Source: Rhodospirillales bacterium (GTDB taxonomy: Bacteria > Pseudomonadota > Alphaproteobacteria > Micavibrionales > Micavibrionaceae). Taken from it: a DNA stretch of 64,000 nt. The translations under genes and the position numbers were made by a program. The DNA lies in contig JACKJB010000001.1 of assembly GCA_020638155.1 (NCBI GenBank), positions 248,001 to 312,000 on the forward strand, in the 5' to 3' direction. Positions within the stretch are counted from its first letter, which is position 1; every line of letters starts with the position of its first letter. The notes beneath the pieces are model-generated. The model made no database searches. It was not told where the DNA came from and was given only the letters and a program-made list of their open reading frames with translations. Below, one piece after another: positions 33,551-42,545 of the stretch.

Positions 33551-35815
33551 ATGCAGAGTCTTTTTCAAGGGATAGAGTCGGATCAGGGCGAAGAATCGGC
33601 GGATAACGCCGGGCTGATGAGTGTGCTTGTACCGTATCCTGTCGATAAGGCCTATACTTACGGCGTTCCTGCCGGGCTTGGCCTTGTTCCCGGCGATTAT
33701 GTGAGTGTGCCGCTGGGCAACCGCGAGGTGCCGGGGGTGGTCTGGGGGGATGCGGTCGATAATGTCCCGGCCGAAAAGCTCAAGAGCGTCATTGCCAAAT
33801 ATGATTTACCGCCGATGCCGGAGGTGACCCGGCGCTTCCTTGACTGGGTCGCCCATTACAATATGGCCCCGCGCGGCTTCGTCATGAAAATGGCACTGAG
33901 CGTACCGGGGGCGCTGGAAACCCCGAAGCCGGTGACGGGGTATAAGATTACCGATTGGGCGTTAACGGCCCTGTCTTCCGACGATAACAGCGCGTTTTTA
34001 CAGCAGCACACCCCGCAGCGCCGTCGTATCCTGGCTTTGCTGCGCGACCGCATTCCCCGCCGGGCTGCTGAGATCGCGGATCAGGCCGCCTGTTCTGCTG
34101 CGGTAGTCAAGGGGATGCTGGCGCATAACCTTGTTGAGACCGTCGATATCCATGCCACCGCCCCGTGCCGGAACCCGGTGCCGGATAAAAAGGCGGTGAC
34201 GTTGTCCGAAGCGCAGCAGGCTGCCGCCGATACGATGGCCGGGTATGTGCGGGATGGCGGGTATCATACCGCGCTGCTGGACGGGGTTACCGGGGCCGGG
34301 AAGACCGAGGTTTATTTTGAAGCCGTGGCGGCCGCGCTGGAGCAGGATAAGCAGGTTTTGATCCTGCTGCCTGAAATTGCGCTTTCTAACGCGTTTCTCG
34401 ACCGTTTCCGCGCCCGGTTCGGCTGTAAACCCGCGCTGTGGCATTCCGGTTTGAGCGCAGGGCAGCGCAAGATGACCTGGCGCGGGGTGGCGATGGGCCA
34501 GACCAAAGTTGTGGTCGGGGCGCGCTCGGCGCTGTTCCTGCCCTATCAGGATCTGGGCCTGATAATCGTCGATGAAGAACATGACCCTGCCTACAAGCAG
34601 GAAGACGGTGTGATTTACCATGCCCGCGATATGGCGGTGGTGCGCGCGCATATGGGCAAGATCCCGCTGGTGCTGGTGTCGGCAACGCCGTCGCTGGAGA
34701 CGATGGCCAATGTCTGGGCCGGTAAATACGATCTGCTGCACCTGCCGGACCGGCACGGCGCGGCGCGGCTGCCGGATATGCATATTATCGATATGAAAGC
34801 GGACAAGCCGGAGCGCCAGCATTTTATTTCCCCGCCGCTCAAGGAAGCTTTGGCCGAAAATCTTGAGGCGGGCGAGCAAAGCCTTTTATTCCTGAACCGC
34901 CGGGGCTATGCGCCACTGACCCTGTGCCGGACCTGCGGGCACAGGATGAATTGCCCGCGCTGTACCGCCTGGCTGGTGGAGCATAAAAAGGCCGGGAGGC
35001 TGAGCTGCCATCATTGCGGCTATTTCACCAATATGCCCAAGGCATGCCCGGAATGCGGCGATCATGAGAGTTTTGCCGCCTGCGGGCCGGGGGTGGAGCG
35101 CATCCATGAAGAGGTGAAAAAATATTTCCCCGAAGCCCGCACCGTCGTGCTGGCCAGTGATACCGCCGAAGATCATGACAGCTTAAAGGCTCTGCTTACC
35201 GATATCCGCGATCATAAATACGATATCATCATCGGCACCCAGATTATCGCCAAGGGCCACCATTTTCCGCGTCTGACGCTGGTCGGGGTGGTCGATGCCG
35301 ATCTGGGGCTGGCCGGGGGTGATCTGCGCGCAGCGGAGCGGACCTATCAGCTTTTGCACCAGGTTGCAGGGCGGGCCGGACGTGAAGAGCTGCCGGGCCG
35401 GGTTTATCTGCAAACCTTCCTGCCGGGGAACAAGGTGATGCAGGCGCTGGCCGGGCATGGCCGCGACCTGTTCCTTGATGTCGAGGCGGCAGAGCGTGAG
35501 GCCGCCCATATGCCGCCTTATACGCGGCTTGCCGGGATCATCGTTTCGGGCAAGGATGAGCAGCTTGTCATGGAAACCGCGCGGGAGCTTGGCAAGGTGG
35601 CGCCGCAACTGCGCGGGGAGCAGGGCAGCATTGTGACCCTCGGTCCTGCCGAAGCGCCGTTCTATCGCCTGCGCGGGAATTACCGCCGCCGCCTGCTGGT
35701 GCGGGCCGATAAAAACCTGAACCTGCAGCAGGCGATTAGCGGCTGGCTGGCGCAGGTCAAAATCCCGTCCACGATCCGCGTTTATGTCGATATCGACCCG
35801 CAGAGCTTTTTGTAA
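33551..35815 (+). CDS. priA: Primosomal protein N', replication restart helicase
   Basis: PriA recognises stalled forks and reloads the replicative helicase. The 754-residue protein has the N-terminal DNA-binding part (VLVPYPVDKAYTYGVP), a helicase core with Walker A GVTGAGKTE (Lys251) and the DEEH box in IIVDEEHDPAYKQEDG, the zinc module with paired Cys (CRTCGHRMNCPRC, then SCHHCGYF and ACPECG), and the C-terminal helicase motifs IIGTQIIAKGHHFP and QVAGRAGR. A later in-frame ATG at 33617, just before SVLVPYPVD, is also possible. Its closeness to atpH follows a common alphaproteobacterial order. Confidence 0.95.
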   Translation: MQSLFQGIESDQGEESADNAGLMSVLVPYPVDKAYTYGVPAGLGLVPGDYVSVPLGNREVPGVVWGDAVDNVPAEKLKSVIAKYDLPPMPEVTRRFLDWVAHYNMAPRGFVMKMALSVPGALETPKPVTGYKITDWALTALSSDDNSAFLQQHTPQRRRILALLRDRIPRRAAEIADQAACSAAVVKGMLAHNLVETVDIHATAPCRNPVPDKKAVTLSEAQQAAADTMAGYVRDGGYHTALLDGVTGAGKTEVYFEAVAAALEQDKQVLILLPEIALSNAFLDRFRARFGCKPALWHSGLSAGQRKMTWRGVAMGQTKVVVGARSALFLPYQDLGLIIVDEEHDPAYKQEDGVIYHARDMAVVRAHMGKIPLVLVSATPSLETMANVWAGKYDLLHLPDRHGAARLPDMHIIDMKADKPERQHFISPPLKEALAENLEAGEQSLLFLNRRGYAPLTLCRTCGHRMNCPRCTAWLVEHKKAGRLSCHHCGYFTNMPKACPECGDHESFAACGPGVERIHEEVKKYFPEARTVVLASDTAEDHDSLKALLTDIRDHKYDIIIGTQIIAKGHHFPRLTLVGVVDADLGLAGGDLRAAERTYQLLHQVAGRAGREELPGRVYLQTFLPGNKVMQALAGHGRDLFLDVEAAEREAAHMPPYTRLAGIIVSGKDEQLVMETARELGKVAPQLRGEQGSIVTLGPAEAPFYRLRGNYRRRLLVRADKNLNLQQAISGWLAQVKIPSTIRVYVDIDPQSFL

Positions 35816-35825
35816 GGGGGGCGGG

Positions 35826-37247
35826 TCAGTTTTTCTTCGGCTTATCGAATACGGACCTGTTTTTATTATCCGTATAGATATCGCGCGGGGCATCCGGGTT
35901 ATTGCGATAGCTATAGATGACGTTGACAGACTGCGGACGTTTGTTCCAGGCATCATAGTCCGAAACGACCTGCCGGTTGAGCGGAGATAATACGGATCGT
36001 ATCGTATTATCTAGATTGATAGAGAAATCATCGGTGAAATTTGCGGTCGCGATATAATTGCCGGCCATCATGCCGCCGGGCTTGAGCGCGTCTTTCACCT
36101 GCTGGAAAAACTCCCGTGTTACAAGATGTTCCGGGGTTTTTGACGGGCCGTGAAAAACATCGAGGATAATCAGGTCAAATTTCTGATCCGTCTTATTCAG
36201 GTAAGCCCTGATCGGGGTCGGTTCGAAATGCTTATTCCTTCCGATCTGCTCTTCCAGGAATTTTTGTTCCGCGATATCCTTTAGAACGGGATCAATATCG
36301 ATGTATATGTAATTGTTTTTATTGTCTGTTTTTCCAGTAGTGAATCCGCCTGCGCCAATGACCAGAATATCGGATGGCGGTTTGTGGTTCCAGATCAGCG
36401 GATCAATGAAGGTGCGCTCGATAAATCTGGCATATTCGGCGTATGGCTGACCTGTGCTTTTGTCGAGAACGGCGGACGTGTTCCCGTTGAGGCGCAGGAT
36501 CCTGCTTGTGCCGAATTCATCTATAGAGATTGTGTGGTAGGCGTTATTGGCAACGATTTTATGCAGGCGCATCATGTATCCGTTATTCAACCCAAGGGCG
36601 GCTAGGGCGATGGCTGCGGCATAGAGCGTGCTGCGGCTGATGATGTTTTTTGACAGCAGGATAATGAGCACTGAAATACAGCAAATCGTGACCAGCACGG
36701 CATAATGCACACCTAAAAACGTCATCAGGACCAGTGTGCAGAAAACGGATCCCATGAACGACCCTATGGTCGAAAAGAACAGGATTCTTCCCGTCATCAC
36801 CGGCAGGCGGGAGCGCGGGAAGTAATTGCTGAGCAGCGGGACCGTCTGGCCGAGCAGGAAAACCGGGTAAACCAGGAATATCAGCGCGTAGATGGTCGTA
36901 AACAGCTGCTGGTTTGCCCAGTTCATGCCGATGTAAAGCATGGCAAAAATCTGATTGAGGACCGGGTAAGACAATCCCGCGGTCAGGATCATGCCGGAAA
37001 CGGTCAGGTTATAGAGCAGTTTTTGCCGGACTGTTGATTTATGGATGCCGTTTTTGCGGGTTTTGAACTGCCCCCCGGCATAATACCCAAAAGCCAGCGG
37101 CATCAGAACAGCGGCGATAATGACCGAAATCGTGTCGGTGCCGCTGCCGGTGAACGGCAGGAGCATCCGGATCGCCAGCAGCTCCGTTGACAGGACGACA
37201 TAGCCCTCAAGGAAGATAATCAAAAATAATGTCAGTGCCGGGGTCAT
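35826..37247 (-). CDS. Membrane-anchored spermidine-synthase-like protein, 473 aa
   Basis: About six hydrophobic segments occupy residues 1-215 (for example ALTLFLIIFLEGYVVLSTEL and LYAAAIALAALGL). A soluble domain follows, with a Rossmann-type block DILVIGAGGFTTG, an acidic strand end YIYIDIDP, and LIILDVFHGPSKTPEHL, like spermidine synthases. A late block reads LKPGGMMAGNYIA. Such fusions are widespread but their substrate is rarely known. The gene is convergent with priA, with ten bases between stops, and divergent from the TraX-family gene with 36 bases between starts. Confidence 0.8.
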   Translation of the reverse strand: MTPALTLFLIIFLEGYVVLSTELLAIRMLLPFTGSGTDTISVIIAAVLMPLAFGYYAGGQFKTRKNGIHKSTVRQKLLYNLTVSGMILTAGLSYPVLNQIFAMLYIGMNWANQQLFTTIYALIFLVYPVFLLGQTVPLLSNYFPRSRLPVMTGRILFFSTIGSFMGSVFCTLVLMTFLGVHYAVLVTICCISVLIILLSKNIISRSTLYAAAIALAALGLNNGYMMRLHKIVANNAYHTISIDEFGTSRILRLNGNTSAVLDKSTGQPYAEYARFIERTFIDPLIWNHKPPSDILVIGAGGFTTGKTDNKNNYIYIDIDPVLKDIAEQKFLEEQIGRNKHFEPTPIRAYLNKTDQKFDLIILDVFHGPSKTPEHLVTREFFQQVKDALKPGGMMAGNYIATANFTDDFSINLDNTIRSVLSPLNRQVVSDYDAWNKRPQSVNVIYSYRNNPDAPRDIYTDNKNRSVFDKPKKN

Positions 37248-37283
37248 AATGTGGTACGGTAAACGAGTCTGACGGATTAAGCT

Positions 37284-38180
37284 ATGTCGAAAATATCATC
37301 TCAAATCTTACCCAAAGAAATCACCTCTTACGACCTGCTGAAAACCTTTGCGGTCGTTCTGATGGTTATCGACCATGTGGGATATTATTTTTACGATGAC
37401 CAGGACTGGTGGCGGGTCTTTGGCCGGATGTGTGTGCCGGCCTGGTTCTTCCTGATCGGTTATGCCCGCAGCCGCGATATTGGCAGGAAGATGTGGGTCG
37501 GGGCCGGGATGCTGGTGGCCGGCGATATCCTGTTCGGGGTCAGTATTTTCCCGCTGAATATCCTGGCGACGATGATTGCGATCCGGCTGGTGCTGGACGG
37601 GTTTATGGAACGGGCGCTGCGGACCTCCAGCACGTTCTGGGCGATGGTGACGATCCTGTTTTTCCTGATCGTGCCGACCGGGATGCTGGTGGAATATGGT
37701 ACACAGGGGCTGCTGATGGCGATTGTCGGCTATTTTGCCCGTAACCGGGAAGAGATCAGGGCGCGTTACAAAGATTTGACGAACACCTATTTCATTTTCG
37801 CGTTTTTCAGCTATATCGCGATGCAATCCTTCCTGTTCGGCTTTGACGAAGTTCAGTTTTATACGCTGGCTGCCGGGTGCGCGGCGGTGATGGGGGCGCT
37901 TTATGTTTTTCGTCCCATGACGTTTCCCAGGCTCACGGCGGTTCTGCCGGGGGTGTTTGTCTGGCTGCTGCAGTTTACCGGGCGGCGGACGCTTGAAATT
38001 TACGTGGCGCATTTGCTGCTGTTTAAATTTATGGGCTTCCTGATCGATCCGGGCCGCTTTGCCTTCCTTGATTTTGACCTGTTCTATTTCTCGCTCGAAG
38101 ATATCACTGAATCCCTCGAAAATGGAGCGGTTGTGCCGGATGATCTGCCCGCGCAGGATGTGATTGAACAAATGCCCTGA
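37284..38180 (+). CDS. TraX-family membrane protein
   Basis: The 298-residue product is mostly hydrophobic, with about eight membrane segments, and it opens with YDLLKTFAVVLMVIDHVGYYF, the typical TraX start. TraX acetylates pilin on F plasmids, but chromosomal members are common and their targets are unknown. The next blocks (FGRMCVPAWFFLIGYARS and RTLEIYVAHLLLFKF) also suit that acyltransferase-like family. The last 35 residues are soluble and acidic. It lies just upstream of the ATP synthase genes. Confidence 0.8.
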   Translation: MSKISSQILPKEITSYDLLKTFAVVLMVIDHVGYYFYDDQDWWRVFGRMCVPAWFFLIGYARSRDIGRKMWVGAGMLVAGDILFGVSIFPLNILATMIAIRLVLDGFMERALRTSSTFWAMVTILFFLIVPTGMLVEYGTQGLLMAIVGYFARNREEIRARYKDLTNTYFIFAFFSYIAMQSFLFGFDEVQFYTLAAGCAAVMGALYVFRPMTFPRLTAVLPGVFVWLLQFTGRRTLEIYVAHLLLFKFMGFLIDPGRFAFLDFDLFYFSLEDITESLENGAVVPDDLPAQDVIEQMP

Positions 38181-38303
38181 TTTCCCGGTTTTCCACAGGC
38201 CGGAAAAACCCCTCTGTAAAAGGCTGATAAACCCTTGCGCCGCTGGTTTTGCTATGCTAAACAAGCGCCACATCGTTACGCGTAAACGAATAGGAAAAAG
38301 CCC

Positions 38304-38894
38304 GTGGCAGGATCATCGAATACAAATCTCGTCGCATCGCGCTATGTCGCATCGCTATTGGATATGGCGGAGGATGCAAAAATTACCGATAAGGTGGAAA
38401 AAGACCTGGCTGAACTTGGCGCTATGATCGCCGCTTCGCCGGACTTGCAATCCCTGATTTCCAATCCGCTCATGAACCGGGACCAGCAAAAAGACGGTAT
38501 TTTAACGGTTGCGGAAAAAGCAAAGTTCCAGCAGTTGACCGGGAATTTTCTCGGGGTTGTTGCCGATAACCGCCGTTTGCCGATCCTGCCGCAGATTATC
38601 GGCGCTTTTGAGGCTGAGCTGCGCAAGCGCCGCGGCGAAGTCGAAGCCCGGGTTGAAACCGCTTATGCGCTGACCAAGGCGCAGACCGAAGCTCTGCAAA
38701 AAGAGCTGAGTAAGGCGATGGGAACGAATGTGGCGCTCACCGTTGATGTGAACCAGGACCTGCTCGGCGGGATGGTTGTCACGGTTGGTTCGCAAATGAT
38801 TGACGATTCTGTCCGCAACAAGCTCGAAAAGTTGCGGCGCACGATGAGTTCCGGATCGAATGAAAATCAGGCAACACTGAAAGAGGTTGGCTGA
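38304..38894 (+). CDS. atpH: ATP synthase F1 delta subunit
   Basis: The delta subunit joins the F1 head to the F0 stator. The start is GTG 38304, behind TAGGAAAAAG, and gives 196 residues, near the usual 175-190. Family marks are the helical N-terminal domain (SRYVASLLDMAEDAK), the LTGNFLGVVADNRRLPILPQII block, and the C-terminal LLGGMVVTVGSQMIDDSVRNKLEKL. The stop overlaps the next ATG by one base (TGATG), so the unknown gene after it is probably translationally coupled. Confidence 0.94.
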   Translation: MAGSSNTNLVASRYVASLLDMAEDAKITDKVEKDLAELGAMIAASPDLQSLISNPLMNRDQQKDGILTVAEKAKFQQLTGNFLGVVADNRRLPILPQIIGAFEAELRKRRGEVEARVETAYALTKAQTEALQKELSKAMGTNVALTVDVNQDLLGGMVVTVGSQMIDDSVRNKLEKLRRTMSSGSNENQATLKEVG

Positions 38895-39256
38895 TGGAGA
38901 AAGATATTCGCCATATTGTGGTTGATGATTTTATCCGGTACCAGATTGAGGAGGCGAAGAAATATATCGCGCTTACGGGGAAGCCGTTGTTTGCGGAAAA
39001 GCTGACAGGTGCTTTTAATAAGTTTGCTTCTGATATTCTGTTTCAGCGTGAAATCACCCAGGATTTGATCGATGATTTTGTCAGTTCTATTGATGATAAA
39101 CAGGTCGCCCACCACGTAGATCTGCATCTCAGACAAGCATTTAAAGAGGCGATGGACAGTATTGCAAATACAGAGATCGCTGATCTTGAAGACATTTACA
39201 GCAACGGCATGGCAAGGCATTATATGCCCGAATTGTTCAGGCCGTATACGAAGTAG
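38894..39256 (+). CDS. Unknown gene between atpH and atpA, 120 aa
   Basis: I do not recognise the family. The protein is helical and mixed in charge, with IRHIVVDDFIRYQIEEAKKY near the start and a C-terminal YMPELFRPY tail, and it has no membrane segment. It overlaps the atpH stop by one base and ends 33 bases before atpA, so it is on the ATP synthase message. It does not resemble AtpI, AtpE or AtpF. Base composition by eye is more AT-rich than atpA. It may be a subunit-associated factor or a passenger gene. Confidence 0.72.
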   Translation: MEKDIRHIVVDDFIRYQIEEAKKYIALTGKPLFAEKLTGAFNKFASDILFQREITQDLIDDFVSSIDDKQVAHHVDLHLRQAFKEAMDSIANTEIADLEDIYSNGMARHYMPELFRPYTK

Positions 39257-39289
39257 AAGTAGGTTAACCAGTAAGAAAAAGGGAAAGAC

Positions 39290-40840
39290 ATGGAAATCCG
39301 TGCAGCAGAAATTTCTGAAATTCTGAAAAAACAAATCGCTGATTTTGGCGCGCAGGCTGATGTCGCCGAGATCGGGCAGGTGCTCTCCGTTGGTGACGGT
39401 GTGGCCCGCGTTTACGGCCTTGACCAGGTTCGTGCCGGTGAGATGGTTGAATTCCCGGGCGGCATCAAAGGGATGGCCCTGAACCTTGAAACCGACAATG
39501 TCGGTATCGTTATCTTCGGTGATGACCGCGATATTAAAGAAGGCGACATCGTTAAGCGGACCGGCGAGATTGTGCAGGTTCCGGTCGGCAAAGAGCTGCT
39601 GGGCCGCGTGGTTGACGCGCTGGGGAACCCGATTGACGGCAAAGGCCCGATCAAGGCGAAAGAGCACCGTCTTGTCGAGACAAAAGCGCCGGGTATTATC
39701 CCGCGGAAATCCGTGCACGAGCCGATGCAATCCGGTGTGAAAGCGATTGACGCGCTGGTGCCGGTTGGCCGTGGCCAGCGGGAGCTGGTGATCGGTGACC
39801 GTCAGACCGGTAAAACCGCCGTTTGCGTTGATACGATCATTAACCAGAAAAACTTTAACGGCTCTAAAGACGAAAAAGAGCATCTCTATTGCATTTATGT
39901 CGCTGTCGGCCAAAAACGCTCGACCGTGGCGCAGCTGGTGAAAGAATTGGAAGAGCAGGGCGCGATGGAATATTCCGTCGTCGTTGCCGCGACCGCATCC
40001 GATCCGGCCCCGATGCAGTTCCTGGCGCCGTATTGCGGGGCGGCGATCGGTGAATGGTTCCGTGATAACGGCCTGCACGCGCTGGCGATTTATGACGACC
40101 TGTCCAAGCAGGCTGTGGCGTACCGCCAGATGTCCTTGCTGCTGCGTCGCCCGCCGGGTCGTGAAGCCTATCCTGGGGATGTGTTCTACATTCACTCTCG
40201 TCTGCTGGAGCGTGCGGCAAAAATGAATGATGAAATGGGCGCAGGGTCCCTGACCGCGCTGCCGATCGTTGAAACACAGGCCGGTGACGTGTCTGCGTAC
40301 ATTCCGACGAACGTGATTTCCATTACCGACGGCCAGATCTTCCTTGAAACCGGCCTGTTCTTTAAAGGGATCCGTCCGGCGATTAACGTTGGTCTGTCCG
40401 TGTCCCGTGTGGGATCTGCGGCGCAGATCAAGGCGATGAAACAGGTTGCCGGGTCGATCAAGCTTGAGCTGGCCCAGTTCCGTGAAATGGAAGCCTTCGC
40501 GCAGTTCGCCTCTGATCTTGATGCGTCGACCCAGAAGCTTCTGGCTCGTGGGGCGCGTCTGACGCAGCTCCTGAAGCAGCCGCAATACTCGCCGCTGCCG
40601 GTGGAGGAGCAGGTTGCCGTGATTTACGCCGGGACCCGCGGGTTCCTTGATAAAGTGGCTGTTGACCGTGTGTCCGAGTACGAGCAAGCTCTGCTGGCCG
40701 ACCTGCGGGCGAGCGGCAAAGATATCCTGAAATCTATTCGCGAGAAAAAAGCGCTGGACGACAAGATCGAAGCCAAACTGACGACGTTCCTTGAGAAGTT
40801 CACTGAAGGCTTTGCTCCGGCGGATGCGAAGGCGGCTTAA
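39290..40840 (+). CDS. atpA: ATP synthase F1 alpha subunit
   Basis: This is the non-catalytic nucleotide-binding subunit of F1. The 516 residues match the family (E. coli 513). Marks are the Walker A GDRQTGKT at about 169-176, the IYDDLSKQAVAYRQMSLLLRRPPGRE block, GDVFYIHSRLLERAAK, and the signature PAINVGLSVSRVGSAAQ. AAAAGGGAAAGAC precedes the ATG. The flanking genes on both sides are unknown ORFs rather than atpH and atpG directly, the usual arrangement. Confidence 0.98.
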   Translation: MEIRAAEISEILKKQIADFGAQADVAEIGQVLSVGDGVARVYGLDQVRAGEMVEFPGGIKGMALNLETDNVGIVIFGDDRDIKEGDIVKRTGEIVQVPVGKELLGRVVDALGNPIDGKGPIKAKEHRLVETKAPGIIPRKSVHEPMQSGVKAIDALVPVGRGQRELVIGDRQTGKTAVCVDTIINQKNFNGSKDEKEHLYCIYVAVGQKRSTVAQLVKELEEQGAMEYSVVVAATASDPAPMQFLAPYCGAAIGEWFRDNGLHALAIYDDLSKQAVAYRQMSLLLRRPPGREAYPGDVFYIHSRLLERAAKMNDEMGAGSLTALPIVETQAGDVSAYIPTNVISITDGQIFLETGLFFKGIRPAINVGLSVSRVGSAAQIKAMKQVAGSIKLELAQFREMEAFAQFASDLDASTQKLLARGARLTQLLKQPQYSPLPVEEQVAVIYAGTRGFLDKVAVDRVSEYEQALLADLRASGKDILKSIREKKALDDKIEAKLTTFLEKFTEGFAPADAKAA

Positions 40841-40843
40841 TCC

Positions 40844-41368
40844 ATGACGCAAAGCCAGGGACATAATGGACCGCGTGAGATGCCTGAAGAGGGCTGGGAA
40901 TACCAGGTCAGGGTGAACCTGAGCGAGGAATTCCAGGCTGCCCTGAAACGCCGTGAGGCACATCCCGCGCGGACGCTTTTGTCCGATGTGTTCCGTGAGT
41001 ACTTTGTCATGAAGAAGCGCCCGGAACGGCTGTTTGAAGAAGTGCTGGAAAAATATGATGCCCGCATCAAAAACCAGTTTGAAGCCTTTGCCGATTTCTG
41101 CCGGGATGCCGAAGCGAATGGTGAAACAGACAGTACGCTTTACCGCTGGACCAAGGACACGATCGAAAAACCGGGTAAGGCCGAACAATATGCCGACCGC
41201 TTCACGATCTATGCCGAAGGCGGTAAGGAAGTATACAGCAAGGAAACGGCCGATGGACTGGAGCGTGACCTTCAACCGCTCCTGGATAGCGGTCTGATTA
41301 CGAAGATTAGTAAAATTGACAGCAATCCGGCGCATAACCCGCAAGCGCCGAAGAAATTTGACAGGTAA
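40844..41368 (+). CDS. Unknown gene between atpA and atpG, 174 aa
   Basis: The ATG lies three bases after the atpA stop, and the gene ends six bases before atpG. The protein opens with EGWEYQVRVNLSEEFQAALK, then has a helical charged region and an EGGKEVYSKETADGLERDL segment, ending in a Pro/Lys tail. It has no membrane segment or known motif. The very tight spacing argues for co-translation with F1 subunits. I cannot match it to any ATP synthase accessory protein (AtpI, AtpQ/Z, or the zeta inhibitor). Confidence 0.75.
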   Translation: MTQSQGHNGPREMPEEGWEYQVRVNLSEEFQAALKRREAHPARTLLSDVFREYFVMKKRPERLFEEVLEKYDARIKNQFEAFADFCRDAEANGETDSTLYRWTKDTIEKPGKAEQYADRFTIYAEGGKEVYSKETADGLERDLQPLLDSGLITKISKIDSNPAHNPQAPKKFDR

Positions 41369-41374
41369 ACGACT

Positions 41375-42280
41375 ATGCCAAGTTTGAAAGAATACCGCGA
41401 CCGTATCGCTTCTGTGAAATCGACCCGTAAGATTACCTCGGCGATGAAAATGGTGGCTGCATCCAAGCTGAAAAAAGCGCAGGATCAGGCCGAAAAAAGC
41501 CAGCCTTATGCGACGGCAATGGCTGAAATGATGGGCCGGGTCGCGGCGAACCTTGATGTCGGGGCGGGTAGTTCCAAACTGCTGGTCGGGACGGGCAAGG
41601 ATGACGTGCATCTGCTGGTCGTTGTGACGGCTGACCGCGGTCTTTGCGGCGGATTTAACGGCAACCTGGCCCGGAAAGCGCGGATGGAAGCGCTGGAGCT
41701 GGAGCGGGCGGGCAAAACCGTCAAAATCCTCTGTGTCGGCCGCAAAGGACGCGATGTCCTGAAACGCGAATTTGCCAGCAAGATCGTGCACAGCTTTACC
41801 GGGATCGGCGGTAAAAACCGGATCGCTTTTGCCGAAGCGGACGAAGTGGCGCAGTATATTCTCGGTCAGTTCGACGCCGGGGAATTCGATGTCTGCACGA
41901 TGCTTTATAACGAGTTCAAATCTGTGCTGGTACAAAAGCCGAGCGCGCAGCAGCTGATCCCGTTCAAAGCGCCGGAAAGCCAGGCCAATGATAATGTTTC
42001 CGATAAGCAGGCCGAAAAACAGGCGCTGTTTTATGATTTTGAGCCGGACGAGCAGGAAATTCTCGGCCAGCTCCTGCCGAAGAACCTGGGGATCCAGATT
42101 TTCCGCGCGCTGCTGGACAGTGCCGCAGGGGAACAGGCTGCCCGGATGACGGCGATGGATAACGCGACCCGGAACGCCGGGGACCGGATTAACGCGCTGA
42201 CGCTCGAATATAACCGGGCGCGTCAGGCTGCAATTACCAAAGAATTGATTGAAATCATTTCAGGGGCCGAAGCGGTCTAA
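41375..42280 (+). CDS. atpG: ATP synthase F1 gamma subunit
   Basis: The central rotor stalk. The 301 residues are close to the family's 286-295. Marks are the N-terminal helix SLKEYRDRIASVKSTRKITSAMK with KMVAASKLKKA, the TADRGLCGGFNGNL block, and the C-terminal helix with RMTAMDNATRNAGDRI and NRARQAAITKEL IEIISGAEA. A charged insert with Asn/Asp/Gln/Lys near residues 200-215 accounts for the extra length. Another small ORF follows 21 bases later. Confidence 0.97.
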   Translation: MPSLKEYRDRIASVKSTRKITSAMKMVAASKLKKAQDQAEKSQPYATAMAEMMGRVAANLDVGAGSSKLLVGTGKDDVHLLVVVTADRGLCGGFNGNLARKARMEALELERAGKTVKILCVGRKGRDVLKREFASKIVHSFTGIGGKNRIAFAEADEVAQYILGQFDAGEFDVCTMLYNEFKSVLVQKPSAQQLIPFKAPESQANDNVSDKQAEKQALFYDFEPDEQEILGQLLPKNLGIQIFRALLDSAAGEQAARMTAMDNATRNAGDRINALTLEYNRARQAAITKELIEIISGAEAV

Positions 42281-42301
42281 AATAAAAAATGGGAGAGGCA
42301 A

Positions 42302-42517
42302 ATGGGAAAAGAAAACAGAAATCCGGCACTGGATTTGACACCGGGAAAGTTGCAGCGTACCGCATTTGCGGAAGTTGCCGGTGGTAAAAGAGAATGCCGG
42401 GGGGACTGTCTGATTGATATGGGAACGCATGCCTCCGGGGCGCGCCGTTTCCCCAGCCGTGCCGATGGTGCCGAACGCGGGATCGTTGAAAACGGCATCC
42501 AGAAGATAAAACGATAG
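42302..42517 (+). CDS. Unknown small gene between atpG and atpD, 71 aa
   Basis: The ATG follows GGGAGAGGCAA, a strong ribosome site. The product is basic and polar with two Cys (ECRGDC), no membrane segment and no family that I recognise. It ends 28 bases before atpD. The site and spacing make expression likely, yet the length is short enough that a chance ORF cannot be excluded. Confidence 0.55.
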   Translation: MGKENRNPALDLTPGKLQRTAFAEVAGGKRECRGDCLIDMGTHASGARRFPSRADGAERGIVENGIQKIKR

Positions 42518-42545
42518 CTTTTTAAGAGGAAAGAGGACTTTAAAA

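Noticed and set aside
38867..41935. A 1022-codon open frame on the - strand across the ATP synthase genes
   Set aside because: It is exactly antisense to atpA and atpG, which are certain. Long antisense frames are common opposite GC-rich genes with biased codons. No motif is visible in its translation.
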